Source: Rhizophagus clarus
Lineage: Eukaryota; Glomeromycota; Glomeromycetes; Glomerales; Glomeraceae
Length of the DNA stretch: 64,000 bases
Assembly: GCA_015698045.1 (NCBI GenBank)
Contig: BLAL01000306.1
Coordinates: forward strand, 124,001-188,000
Reading direction: 5' to 3'
Position 1 is the stretch's first letter. Each line of letters starts with the position of its first letter. The position numbers and the translations under genes were made by a program. The notes beneath the pieces were generated by a model. It made no database searches. It worked only from the letters and a program-made list of their open reading frames with translations, and had not been told where the DNA came from. Of this stretch, positions 55,026 through 64,000 are shown in pieces.

Positions 55026-55526
55026 TTATTCCTTGTCCCACTCAGCTCCAGTACCACGGCATTGATTACATTGATTTTCTCCTAAAAGGGGAATTTTATT
55101 GAACCATTCACAATTGTGTAATTGTTCTCTATCTTCTTTTCGACTTATGTTTGATTTATCTGTTAATAAAAATTCTGATATCATCAATCTTTCTGTTCTA
55201 AACTTCAATGGAAAAAAAAGTTTAAAAACTTCATCTTTCAATGAATGATGATAAGATTTCATAAATATTTCCCATAAAAAAAGTATAGGTGAATCTTTCA
55301 TAAGACATGTATCCCACCCAGAATTTTCATAATCGAATAATCTTGATTCATATTCTGCGAATTTAATTTGGATCTCAATTCTTTCTCTTTTCAAGAGAAC
55401 ATGTAAAGCTGCTTTGCTCTATAAATGATTTACAAATAAAAGGTTGTACAAATCGTACATATCATATTCATCGTAAAGATATTCACAAATATTTCTTAAA
55501 ACTAGTTCGTTTTGAATGGTCACCAT
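55026..55526 (-). pseudogene. F-box-like gene fragment with one in-frame stop
   Basis: From ATG at 55526 the frame reads VTIQNELVLRNICEYLYDEY then DLYNLLFVNHL, an F-box-like N-terminus. It then has a TAG where relatives would have Trp (VNHLW.KAAL), and continues open to 55026 (EYESRLFDYENSGWDTCLMK; LFFPLKFRTERLMISEFLLT), with Cys-rich CNQCRGTGAEW near the end. The single TGG-to-TAG change suggests recent loss. At 166 residues it is short for the family, so it may also be truncated. Alternatively the second half is used from the internal Met at 55394. Confidence 0.5.
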
Positions 55527-56740
55527 TGGAAAAATTATTAGTTAATACAGAAAAAAAATAGATTTTTTTGGTTGTTATAGTAAATTTATATATGTTTTTT
55601 TAAGCGTATGACTAACATATACTCAAAATTATTAATTACATGACTCTAGTATAACAAGTATGATAACTATCATGTTCAACTGATATGACTGCTATATGAC
55701 TTAAAATCATTAAAAATTAGTAAATTTATGTAGCCTAGTTTAGTTTTTTTTTTAAAAAAATTAAAGTGATTAAAGATTTGTGAATTGTAGCCAGTAAAGA
55801 TATAACAAAAATATATGTTACTCAATATTTTTCATTTTACATTCTATGTTTACATATTTTTTTCAATCCTTAATTCATCTCCCAAACAATATTTTTACAT
55901 TAATCATTTTATCCCTCCCCCTCAAACTTTTCAAATCAGGACATTAAACAAACAATTAAATTGTAGCGGCCATATGTTAATCTAATTAAAATCAAACAAA
56001 AATATAAAAACTTACTAAGTAACTTGAAGATACAGATTTCTGAGGAGAAATCATAAAAAAAATTACAGACAGTTTATATATTTGGAAAAGTGTGAAGTTA
56101 GGCTGGACCAATTTGATCTTCTGTTTAACAAATCCCCAACAATTTATCAGTTTTTTAAAACCTCAGTTTTGATTATTTGATTATTTCCGAGATCGAAATG
56201 CTCGAAATTATTTCTTAAAAGTTGGATGGTCGTCTTTGGTTTTTTAGCTGTTTACATTAACCTTGACGTATTCAATAGATACAGTACGTACTCGTAAAAT
56301 TGGGCTGTTAATCTCTTTATTAATTACTGTCTTGAAGACGAAAACCTATAACTAAAAATTAACTATCTAAACTACAATTAAATAAATAAAACGTCATCGT
56401 ACATTAAGCTTTAACACTTTTTTGCGATAAATTTTGATCTATATAACGATTACTCTCTATTTTTTTCCTTTTATTGAATTCATTCGCTCTTTCATCTTGT
56501 CGTACTTCGCTCGATAGTCTTGACGAACATTATTTGTTTACCCGATTAAAATCTGAAAGCGCTATTGTAAATTTTCGACGTTCTTCTTCATCTTTTTCAT
56601 CTTGTTTTATCGAATCTTTCCATTCTTTTCGTGTAATATCACTGTAGATCTCTTGTGTCACCAGATGTGCGATTACTATTACATTTTCTATTTTTGTATG
56701 CTTACAGACATTCTATTTATCTTAGTCGCGATTTATCAGA
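55527..56740. other. AT-rich intergenic DNA, no gene recognised
   Basis: About 1.2 kb between the F-box-like fragment and the Crypton-like element. No frame or RNA feature supported. GC content rises from about 56180 onward, which may be the left part of the Crypton-like element. Confidence 0.45.
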
Positions 56741-56770
56741 ATGGAGTCCAGGAGAAATTCCAACCACTGA

Positions 56771-57698
56771 ATGAAAATGCGTGACCAACTACCTAATCCA
56801 TTCCGATTTATTATTAACCATATTACGTCTTGGGCTAAGAATAAAGTGGAGAGACCAACTTGTAGTGAATTATATCAAAATTATATGGAATGGTGCGGAG
56901 GTAATGGTGAGGAACTGTTTACTAGTAACTTCCTCAGAAAAAATTTTCCAACTAGGTATTGAGCGCAAACGAGCAGGTAGTGGGAAAAGAGAATGGTATT
57001 ACGTCCTTGATCGCGCTAAAATTGTATCCAAGCTTCATGAATTGGTGGGTGATATCGAAGAATTCACTTCCTCTGCCTTTGATGGAGTGCCACAAGATGA
57101 ACTGTTAATTCACAAAGACGTTGAGATCCCCATTTTCAAAGTACCAGAAATTACATCCAGCGATATTGGTAATAAGAATACATTCCCAAGCGTCAGCGCT
57201 TCTAATTCTGTCGTAGATAATATGCACACAGCTGAACATGAATTTCCGGTAGCAACAACGTCCAGCTCCGCAGTCGCGAAGTCCGAAACTAAAGTCGAAG
57301 TTAAACCTTCCCAAACTGTCAAATTCGCTAATTTCGAAGCTGTTTCTGCAGTTACAAAGCCTGAACCCGTAGTCAAGCCCAATCCCCAGCCATCGCCTAA
57401 AAAAGTGAAGAAGTGGAACGAGTCGCACCCAATGTGATTCATCACCTACAATCATCACAGCCAGAGTCAACGTGAGGAGCGCCTCAGAAGAAAGGCAATC
57501 GAACTCGGTGAAGACCCCGATAAGTTCGTAACTATCACTGAAAAAGATAAACTCGATTCCATATCATTCCGCGACAGAATGAAAGCCGATGCCCGAATGT
57601 GTGAATATGTAAAAGAGGGCGAAGAAGAACCCCATGAATATATTATGGAAATGACAGTACGAGAAAGACTGATCAGAGAGAATGGTATGATACGGTAA
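56771..57698 (+). pseudogene. DNA-binding-like protein associated with the recombinase
   Basis: The first block MRDQLPNPFRFIINHITSWA, ELYQNYMEWCGGNGEELFTS, NFLRKNFPT is in one frame; the rest, GIERKRAGSGKREWYYVLDR onward, is in another, so there is a frameshift near 56955. Together they resemble the winged-helix D5N/primase-C-like module of virus and phage proteins (W..Y..WC..N...F...L....G..RKR...REW.Y). A Ser/Thr/Pro/Lys-rich linker follows (57200-57430), then a TGA at 57435, and a charged tail RRKAIELGEDPDKFVTITEK to the stop at 57696. Probably recognises DNA at the element or target. Confidence 0.55.
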
Positions 57699-57845
57699 AT
57701 AACGTTTGATTTTTTGTACCAAATGCGGCCCCTCTTAACCAGCAGACATCCTCCATCAGAAAACGTAATTATTTTTTGTATTAAATTTTTATCTGCAGAG
57801 TATAACCTACATATTACCATATAACCTGCAGATTACCAATTGACT

Positions 57846-58946
57846 ATGTCTGCTATCGTTGCCAAGTTCGTAAGAGAGAATGACCTCAATCCAAAGATGG
57901 GTCTTGATGAGCTCGCCAGAATTATTGTCTCTTCTGACAGACAAAGTAAAAAGAGATCAGGCACGTCGACGACTTCAGAATGGATACAATTTTAGCAAAG
58001 AGCAAGCGTCTATACTGGTATCCTTCCAGAAAATTGGACGAAGTAAAGGTGAGCAATACCTGCCACCACGAAAAAAATGGAAGGGGTCACAGTAAATGTA
58101 TGTCAAGTCTCTGAACTAAATGATCGGGATGGGACCATTAGAGATTTAGCTCAGCGTATTGTACGAGATAACCTCGGTAAAATGGAGGTAAAGGAAATAG
58201 CTATGAGCTTAATTAGGACATTACCAAATGCTATGGCTGTTTCGACATGTCTCTCCAGGCTTCGAAGAGAATTGAGCAAACTAAATGCATCGGAAAAAAT
58301 CATCTCAGCTACTTATGATCCAGAAACCACGAAGTTGGCAAACAAAATGCAGAAGGAGTGTCAAAAGCAATACGAGAATGAAGGAATAAATTATCCTGGC
58401 CACTTTGCACCAGAATCGGTAAAAGAAAGATTAGATGTCTACGTTGTATCTAATGTACATGACTTGCTAGCACTTGCCGATGTGATGATAATGCTTTGTA
58501 TCCGTCCAGCTGAGATTAAAACATTACGTATAGCTAATGGAGATGTAATTGGGTACGCGAAAAACTGGGGTCAACAAGACATCCCTCGAGTATTTATATC
58601 AATGGAAAAGAATGAGGAGCAGGCTAGTCAATTACTTACGTGGATTCAGGATGCAATTTCATCAGGACAATAAAGAGATCCTGGTAGATCTGGCACATTA
58701 TGGCTCAATGCATTCCTAAAAAAGCATGACCTACTGCCTTCCTATTTACGTAAAATTGGAGCAGTATTTGCAGTCGCAGAACATGGGGTCAGGAATTTGT
58801 CGAATGCTATGACCATAGCGGGGCAAGCCTTAAGGCATAATCCTAGCAACAGCACATCCCCTGCACAGAATTATACTATAGTTAATTATCGCAGAAGAGG
58901 CGAAAAAGCAGAGCCATTCAAACTCTTCGATGAAAACGGTCCTTGA
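57846..58946 (+). pseudogene. Crypton-like tyrosine recombinase
   Basis: N-terminal helical SAM-like part: AKFVRENDLNPKMGLDELAR, then in another frame KRDQARRRLQNGYNFSKEQA and KIGRSKGEQYLPPRKKWKGS. Catalytic part from 58080: DGTIRDLAQRIVRDNLGKME; LADVMIMLCIRPAEIKTLRI holds the first catalytic Arg. After a TAA at 58671, the frame continues WLNAFLKKHDLLPSYLRKIG, AGQALRHNPSNSTSPAQNYT (HxxR-like box as LRHN) and TIVNYRRR, where a Tyr provides the nucleophile (NYTIVNYR). Two frameshifts (near 57990 and 58085) and one stop. The family cuts and joins circular DNA at short target sites. Plain DNA transposon. Confidence 0.65.
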
Positions 58947-59000
58947 GAGACCAAACTAGCTCCTGTACTTCTATAAAGTAGAAGATTCGAAGATAAGATC

Positions 59001-59468
59001 GTGGAGCTTAGGTCTGAAGATAAAAAACTTACAGATCAAACTGCAAGAAAGCGAATTTATAATAAAATGAAACCATTCTTTGCAGGTATTTCTGATAGGT
59101 ATCTACGTGCAATGACCTGTAAAGCAAGAAAAATTAATAAAATATTTGGCTACGAATATGACCCCGTTTCACTGGAAAAAAATAATGGTATAGGATGGGG
59201 TATGATTCATCGAGTTACATGTAGTGCCGACAGTATTTCAAAACTTACCAACTCCCAAATCATCGAATACATAATAGATCAAGTCAAGTCAAAACCGTTA
59301 ACGATCAGAGACGAGTCTAAAGATGATGCATCAGCGGATGAAACATCTCAAGCTAAATTGACAGACAATGGTGATGACGCATCTAAGGTGACCGTTGAAT
59401 ATGACGAGCCAGGTGATGATGATTATGAAGTAGACGCTTTCGCAGAGAGTATCGACTGGAGAGACTAG
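59001..59468 (+). CDS. Crypton-associated acidic protein (155 aa)
   Basis: Open frame beginning MELRSEDKKLTDQTARKRIY, then MKPFFAGISDRYLRAMTCKA and KINKIFGYEYDPVSLEKNNG, followed by a helical ISKLTNSQIIEYIIDQVKSK and an acidic tail (DDASADETSQ...DEPGDDDYEVD). I recognise it as a companion of the recombinase block in these fungi, but not its function. The true start may be upstream: the ATG at 59001 has coding-like sequence before it. The frame is intact although its neighbours are broken. Confidence 0.5.
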   Translation: MELRSEDKKLTDQTARKRIYNKMKPFFAGISDRYLRAMTCKARKINKIFGYEYDPVSLEKNNGIGWGMIHRVTCSADSISKLTNSQIIEYIIDQVKSKPLTIRDESKDDASADETSQAKLTDNGDDASKVTVEYDEPGDDDYEVDAFAESIDWRD

Positions 59469-59469
59469 A

Positions 59470-60330
59470 AGTGATACAGACCGAAAGGACATAATCTGAT
59501 CGAACAGCTGTGCAATAACTTAGAATGTATCCGTTGTTTATGTATCGATTGCTATTACGAATAAATAAAGCAATGTAATCCATGTGACTAACCGCAGCCG
59601 TAGCGCTTGCTTTCATCATTTTTTGTATCATGTGAGAAAGGTCACGAAATCATACTGCAGTATTACGTCATTGATATTGTAAAATATGCCGCAGTATAGT
59701 GTTAAAAATGGGACATACATGTAAAAATACTGGCCAATAAAATCGTTTTGCGTAGCTTTTTTTACTTGAAAATTCTGGTATATATTTTGCCAAAAAATTA
59801 CGTGTATAATTTTATCCCTAAAATAGACCGAAGGACAATAGATTTATTGTTTGATATGCCCCTGATTTTGCAAATCCAGAATGTTAGAAAGTCATTGCCG
59901 TCGATTGATTTCACACAAAACTGTAATTGCCTTCAAGCGTTAATGATGTGAAAATGAAATTGAGTGAAACAGATTGCTTCAGAGATTTTTCATTAACCTG
60001 TTTGCGCCAGATTACGCATATAGTTTATTCGATCATTATGCCGATTTGGGACAAGGTTGCATAAAGCATTTACTGGATCTTGCATAATACAACTATGACA
60101 ATCGCTTAATAATCCTCCGTTGGTAACTCAACACATTATTTTATTCTCTAGTCCTCCCTTATTATTCACAATGGAATAGGAGTAACATTGTACATATGTA
60201 TTGGGTGATTCGAAAGGACACAACTGAAGAAAAATAACATAATTTTTATATAATCCAACTAAGTAGAACGGGTTAAATTCCCATTCACATCCCCATGCGC
60301 AGTAGGAATAAAGTATAAAAGAGCCTATTT
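59470..60330. other. Intergenic DNA right of the Crypton-like element
   Basis: Contains one ATGCCGCAGTATAG word like the array at 40.6 kb, and an open frame 59748-59951 that I cannot distinguish from chance. No gene called. Confidence 0.4.
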
Positions 60331-60334
60331 TCTA

Positions 60335-60470
60335 GGGGTGCAGACATTACTGACGTGACTTTTCTACGTCAGTAACGTCTCATATAGGAATTTATTAATA
60401 ATTCATAGTTACGTCACAGGTTACAACTTTTTAAGTGACGTATCTAAAAAAAGGCAAATGTCTGCACCCC
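60335..60470. mobile_element. MITE with TA target duplication (136 bp)
   Basis: Ends GGGGTGCAGACATT and AATGTCTGCACCCC are inverted with one internal offset, and internal ACGTCAGTAACGTC / GTTACGTCAC words also pair. TA flanks both ends (60333-60334 and 60471-60472). No coding capacity. TA duplication points to Tc1/mariner-type mobilisation. Confidence 0.85.
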
Positions 60471-60490
60471 TACTATTTTCACACATCCTA

Positions 60491-60688
60491 AATGTGTGCC
60501 AGGTTAAGGTGATAACTTGATGTGACAGTGACGAATAATGTATGACAAATAGAGATCAGACCACTCAAAAAAAACTAAGTCGCTGAGATAAATATAAATA
60601 ACGCGTTCCTCACGGTCATGTGTCAGGTGACACTAAAATCTCTCATCCTTCCTAATCCAGTAAATGTCACCTTAACCTGGCATACATT
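60491..60688. mobile_element. Second MITE with TA target duplication (~198 bp)
   Basis: Ends AATGTGTGCCAGGTTAAGGT and ACCTTAACCTGGCATACATT are inverted; TA flanks both ends (60489-60490 and 60689-60690). The interior is non-coding. It lies only 20 bp from the 60335 MITE, with unrelated terminal sequence. Confidence 0.85.
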
Positions 60689-60857
60689 TAGTTTGAGCAC
60701 TATTTTCCAACTGTGAAAAGACCTTTAACTATAACTATCTAAAAAATTCTTGTGATCCCGTAAACAAAATCAACTTTTTACCAACCACAAGCAATATGAA
60801 TAGTCGTGATATTTTTTTGATCACATTCTTCATTTTCGCAACCGATAAGTTCTAACA

Positions 60858-61040
60858 ATGGACATGATCCAGAATGTTTTTTCGGGAAACGTAATTACAT
60901 ATGCAGTTTTAGCAGCGCATTATCATTTTTTTCGTAAATATCAGCCTGGGACAAATAATGAACTTGAAAGAACAGTCCTAGCGTTAAATAATGAAATTCA
61001 AAGAATGCGTACTGAAAACAAATGGAAGAATGACGCACAA
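60858..61040 (+). CDS. Possible first exon or small unknown protein
   Basis: The frame MDMIQNVFSGNVITYAVLAA then HYHFFRKYQPGTNNELERTV ends at an excellent donor site (ACAAG|GTAAGTC at 61041). It could be the 5' exon of the Uma2-like gene at 61968, but the 927-bp gap is far longer than other introns here and the phase does not obviously fit. Either further exons lie between or it is separate. A hydrophobic stretch (VITYAVLAAHYHFF) and a short coiled-coil-like helix (LERTVLALNNEIQRMR) are visible. Confidence 0.35.
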
Positions 61041-61305
61041 GGTAAGTCACAAAGGTCTCAGAGGGACGGGTCCGCAGTACGCATGTGATTCATTGACAGT
61101 GATCCATTACACGTGATTTCTGACATTTATTCTGCGCCTCCTCCTTCGTTAGCTGGATTAAATTGATTCAGTGAGTTGTATATCCACAGTGCTACATTCT
61201 GTTTATGATGATGTCACCAAAATGTACTGGAGTGAGTTCATGCTTCGTGGCTATTTTAGATGAAATCTCCTACTCACTCCCTTGATCTGATCGATTGGCG
61301 AGAGA

Positions 61306-61743
61306 TTAAAAACAGTCTCCCTGAGCAAGGTGAAAGGGAGAAGAAGACCAATGCAGACTACAATGGATAAAATCATTCCATGGCTCGAGAGGGAAGGGAA
61401 GAGGATAGTTAATTTTGCGAGTAGTAGTAGTTAGCGGTGTTTCTCGATAAAGTTCTCGTGCCATATTTGACACAGTATCAAAATCATCAAGATCACTGTT
61501 TACATATTGCGCTTTCGAAATGTCTTCACATATTTTCATTTCCGGTAGTAGCATCAAGCAACTGGAGTTAGTTGCGAATGCGAACCCTAGTTTTTTTCGA
61601 GTGAATCTTATTGATAGTGTGCTTGACATAATGCTAGTAACATACAGCACAGGTATGTAACTTGAATGGGAAATGAGGCATTTACATATTGTCATCCATG
61701 GATAAAATAAAATAGGTATAAGGGAAATCTCATTAATTATCAT
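61306..61743 (-). CDS. Unrecognised 145-aa frame
   Basis: Open frame with plausible globular composition, particularly KICEDISKAQYVNSDLDDFD then TVSNMARELYRETPLTTTTR. It lies between two plus-strand exons of a possible Uma2-like gene. It may be a chance frame, or part of an inserted sequence. No family recognised. Confidence 0.2.
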   Translation of the reverse strand: MIINEISLIPILFYPWMTICKCLISHSSYIPVLYVTSIMSSTLSIRFTRKKLGFAFATNSSCLMLLPEMKICEDISKAQYVNSDLDDFDTVSNMARELYRETPLTTTTRKINYPLPFPLEPWNDFIHCSLHWSSSPFHLAQGDCF

Positions 61744-61967
61744 ATAACTGGCTGGGTCCTAGCTAACCGCAACCTCGCTAGAGAAAATGGTTCCTTTCTT
61801 TCTGTTTTGCTAAAGTCACGTCTTTTGTTTAGGTACTTTATAAGCTACCAAATGGTGATCAGTTAGGCCCGGATGCTGCTGTCATACTTAATAACAGATT
61901 TCTGAACATCATCAAATATAAAATCAATTGACATTTCTTTTTTTATAACTCAATTTTATTATTGCAG

Positions 61968-62329
61968 GTGGAACACTCTAACAGATGCACAACAAAATGA
62001 AACATATCCACCAGTCACACCTAATTTCATTGTCGAATCGCGTTCACAATCTGATTCAGTCCAATATGTCCACAATAAAATGTTATGATGGATGAATGCT
62101 GGCACTGAGGTAAGTAGAAAAACTATGATGACTATTTCCTTATAGATCTCTGTTAATTAATATTTATTAGGAAGGATGGTTTATTGATCGATATCAAAAT
62201 CCACCAGAAGTAAGAATATACACATTGAATGCAAACGGTCAAATCCTTATGCAAACACTTTCAAATCCTCCCTGGATTACTTCAACAGTCCTTCGAGGAT
62301 TTGTAATGAGTACGCGAGGAATATTTTAA
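61968..62329 (+). pseudogene. Uma2-family (PD-(D/E)XK) nuclease, last two exons, one in-frame stop
   Basis: After an acceptor (TTATTGCAG at 61959-61967) the frame WNTLTDAQQNETYPPVTPNF runs into IVESRSQSDSVQYVHNKML, the Uma2 core (family pattern PDfvvElrSpSdsl...K). Exon 2 ends at 62109 (GAG|GTAAGT); a 61-bp intron to 62170 joins in phase to EGWFIDRYQNPPEVRIYTLN and WITSTVLRGFVMSTRGIF, stop at 62327. The E-x-R/L-S core Glu and the Lys of NKML are retained; the usual Asp of the preceding PD is Asn. One TGA at 62086 interrupts exon 2, probably from CGA. Uma2 domains are mainly bacterial; in these fungi they are thought to be acquired. Confidence 0.65.
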
Positions 62330-63230
62330 TGAAAAATATCAGCCAAAGGTATCACTCATTTTTAGTTCGTTTAAAATGACATGATTAAGTAATTGTTAAT
62401 AGCATTTTATGGTCAAGCGATTGGAGTTAACAAGCGACTAAATAAGATTTTGGTTATACTAATAAAGAATCTTTCTAATAATCTGCTATGTTCTTTTATC
62501 TCTAGCAATTTCTGAAATCACAAATCTAAATATGCTACTCGTCAGAAACCAAAAGAAGTCCTTGGATATTTAAGCTCCCATCTAAATAAATCAAGCATTT
62601 TTTTTTTGCAGTAATTTGTTTATCAGTGAAAAATTATAAATCAATAGCATCTCTGGAATTTTCTTCATTATGCTAAGTTAATAAAACTGAAATCATGATT
62701 TTACTTTGAATATTTTTGAGTTTCGCCTGATTGAGCTTTATCCTTTTAATCGTGTATCAGAGAAATTTTTATTGTAATTCCAGATGAAAAAAATATAGTC
62801 GAAAAAATGATACTGAATCACAGAAATGTATAAAATTTTGAGTTTATTCAATAAGACCCAATTCTCGAAGATGATTTGGAATGTCTATGTTTGGATCCTC
62901 GTATCTTTTTCACATATAACTCAAAAATACATAAAAGTTTTACTTTGCTTTTAAAATGTGTGTTGCGTGTTTTTGAATGTATGATCGTAAAAATAAATGT
63001 TTATTAATACAGACTGCAGGATAAAAAATAAATACAAATCGGGTAATTACACCCGTGATACAAGTGATAGAAGTACGAAGTATACAATGGCTTGGGACTT
63101 TGCCCACCTCCTCCGACAACTATGTAATATATCTGAGAATTTTTCTAACCATATTTTCCATATTCTCGTTCTTGTATACAACGACCACAGGTTCAGATAG
63201 TTTGAATCTTAGCCTGTCTTGATTATCGGG
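62330..63230. other. Intergenic DNA
   Basis: AT-rich. Contains the small nuclease-tail fragment at 62844-62925, otherwise no gene recognised. Confidence 0.45.
62844..62925 (-). pseudogene. C-terminal fragment of a zinc-ribbon/nuclease family gene
   Basis: The minus strand reads KRYEDPNIDIPNHLRELGLI then E and a stop at 62844, matching the tail that follows RYIWYYE in the family represented at 24619-25520. Upstream sequence on this strand is not recognisable, so only about 25 codons remain. Confidence 0.5.
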
Positions 63231-63234
63231 AGAA

Positions 63235-63395
63235 CGGGATCCGTTCAAAATCACGAAATCCAGAATCCTGACAGTCTATAATCCTGATTGACAAAATCAC
63301 GAAACTACAAAATCCCGACTAGTACAAAATATCGACAAATTCAAAATCCTGAAATGCAATATCCTGACAGGTCAAAATCTCGACAAGATACCATT
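63235..63395. repeat. Degenerate repeats of AAAATCCTGAC
   Basis: About ten irregular copies of (C)AAAATC(C/A)(T/C)GA with 3-8 base spacers. It precedes a FLYWCH gene and may be the subterminal part of that element's left end; this is inferred. Confidence 0.6.
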
Positions 63396-63786
63396 TAACA
63401 ATAAAAAATATATATATTGATTATATTAATAATGTATTACAAGCTTATGTTTACTATTATGGTTAAAGAACAACAAAATCATATAATTATATCATATTGT
63501 ACCAAAATGTGTAAATTATACAAATTAGTTTAATATTTTGTGTTTTTTCTATAAATGTAGCAAATTCATAGCTTGCTTAATAAACATAGCATATTGAAAA
63601 TTCATATAAATTTTTTTATAAGATTATAGTATATGTGGCATCATGACTAATAACTTGTTGCTATTAATTATTGCATATTATTACTTAATAAATTTGATTT
63701 ACACGTAATTATAAATACTTATTTTAATCATATCTTCAACAAAAATTTTTTTATATTTTTTTTTTAGTAATAAACTTATCTTAAAA

Positions 63787-64000
63787 ATGGATGAAGTCTG
63801 TGAAATTGTACCATCACAAAAGGGTAATAATAAAATAAATGTCCGCGGTTACTTGATGATAAAAGAACGAATAAGAGGAGATAAGTATTATTGGTGTTGT
63901 AAAAAGAAAAGGCTGGAAAGTTGTAGAGGTCACGCGATAACAACATTTCTTGATGGTTTACATTATCTTAACAACTTTGTTGACCATCACCACTCACCTC
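63787..64000 (+). CDS. FLYWCH zinc-finger protein, N-terminal part (runs off the window)
   Basis: From ATG at 63787: VRGYLMIKERIRGDKYYWCC, KKKRLESCRGHAITTFLDGL and FVDHHHSP form a complete FLYWCH finger (W-C...C...H-x-H pattern with GYL and YYWCC blocks). In fungi such fingers commonly sit at the N-terminus of Mutator-like transposases, which would follow beyond 64000. The start codon is the first ATG after a T-rich tract and 390 bp of AT-rich DNA. No stop is seen within the 71 codons present. Confidence 0.75.
   Translation, partial: MDEVCEIVPSQKGNNKINVRGYLMIKERIRGDKYYWCCKKKRLESCRGHAITTFLDGLHYLNNFVDHHHSP

Larger units (their letters stand above)
56742..59468 (+). mobile_element. Crypton-like tyrosine-recombinase element, decayed
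   Basis: Three successive coding blocks on one strand: an N-terminal DNA-binding-like protein (56771-57698), a tyrosine recombinase (57846-58946) and an associated protein (59001-59468). Composition is clearly less AT-rich than the flanks. No terminal inverted repeats are visible, as expected for Cryptons, so the edges given are those of the coding blocks. The set is, from memory, a recurring one in Rhizophagus genomes. Several frameshifts and stops mark the copy as dead. Confidence 0.6.

Noticed and set aside
57105-57470. Minus-strand frames of 111-121 aa opposite the Crypton-like companion gene
   Set aside because: They are shadows of the plus-strand coding sequence, which has the conserved motifs.

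Overview
The window looks like nuclear DNA of an arbuscular mycorrhizal fungus (Glomeromycotina, Rhizophagus-like). This is an inference. It rests on very AT-rich, gene-poor DNA with 60-90 bp introns, and on family types I associate with these genomes: Sel1-repeat and F-box/LRR proteins, zinc-ribbon plus nuclease genes, Uma2-type nuclease, kinase-like genes, KRBA2-like integrases, Crypton-like recombinases and FLYWCH proteins. Only two ordinary host genes look intact: an F-box/LRR gene (36375-37760, +) and a Sel1-repeat gene (53386-54624, -).

Region by region. 1-6.4 kb: tandem duplications, a satellite-like array, a decayed Tc1/mariner transposase and a decayed hAT transposon. 6.4-21.7 kb: an old Ginger-like DNA transposon (TGT...ACA ends, TATA flanks) split by a young 12.48-kb element. 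That inner element (7009-19490) is the centre of interest. It has 474-bp terminal inverted repeats with one mismatch seen by eye and a perfect 6-bp target duplication, CGAACA. It encodes a Polinton-type integrase, a 1400-aa protein with a family-B-polymerase-like palm joined to an SF1 helicase, an HNH protein, a Gag-like zinc-knuckle protein, a retropepsin-like protein, zinc-finger and coiled-coil proteins and several small unknowns. No jelly-roll capsid protein or packaging ATPase is recognisable. 21.9-25.5 kb: a MITE, a decayed kinase-like gene and a decayed zinc-ribbon/PD-(D/E)XK nuclease gene.

25.5-36.3 kb and 37.8-48 kb: mostly AT-rich non-coding DNA with homopolymers, microsatellites, a degenerate ~30-bp repeat array (40.6 kb) and a few coding remnants. 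47.9-53.3 kb: a pair of ~350-bp inverted repeats brackets a decayed unknown gene and a decayed APH/aminoglycoside-phosphotransferase-like gene. 53.4-55.5 kb: the Sel1 gene and an F-box-like pseudogene. 56.7-59.5 kb: a decayed Crypton-like tyrosine-recombinase element. 60.3-62.9 kb: two neighbouring MITEs with TA duplications, a spliced Uma2-family nuclease relic and a second zinc-ribbon nuclease tail. The right edge starts a FLYWCH-domain gene, probably a Mutator-like element, that runs off the window.

The genes of the inner element plausibly form one programme: polymerase-helicase for copying, integrase for insertion, and Gag plus protease for a particle or nucleoprotein. That programme is inferred from domains and layout only.
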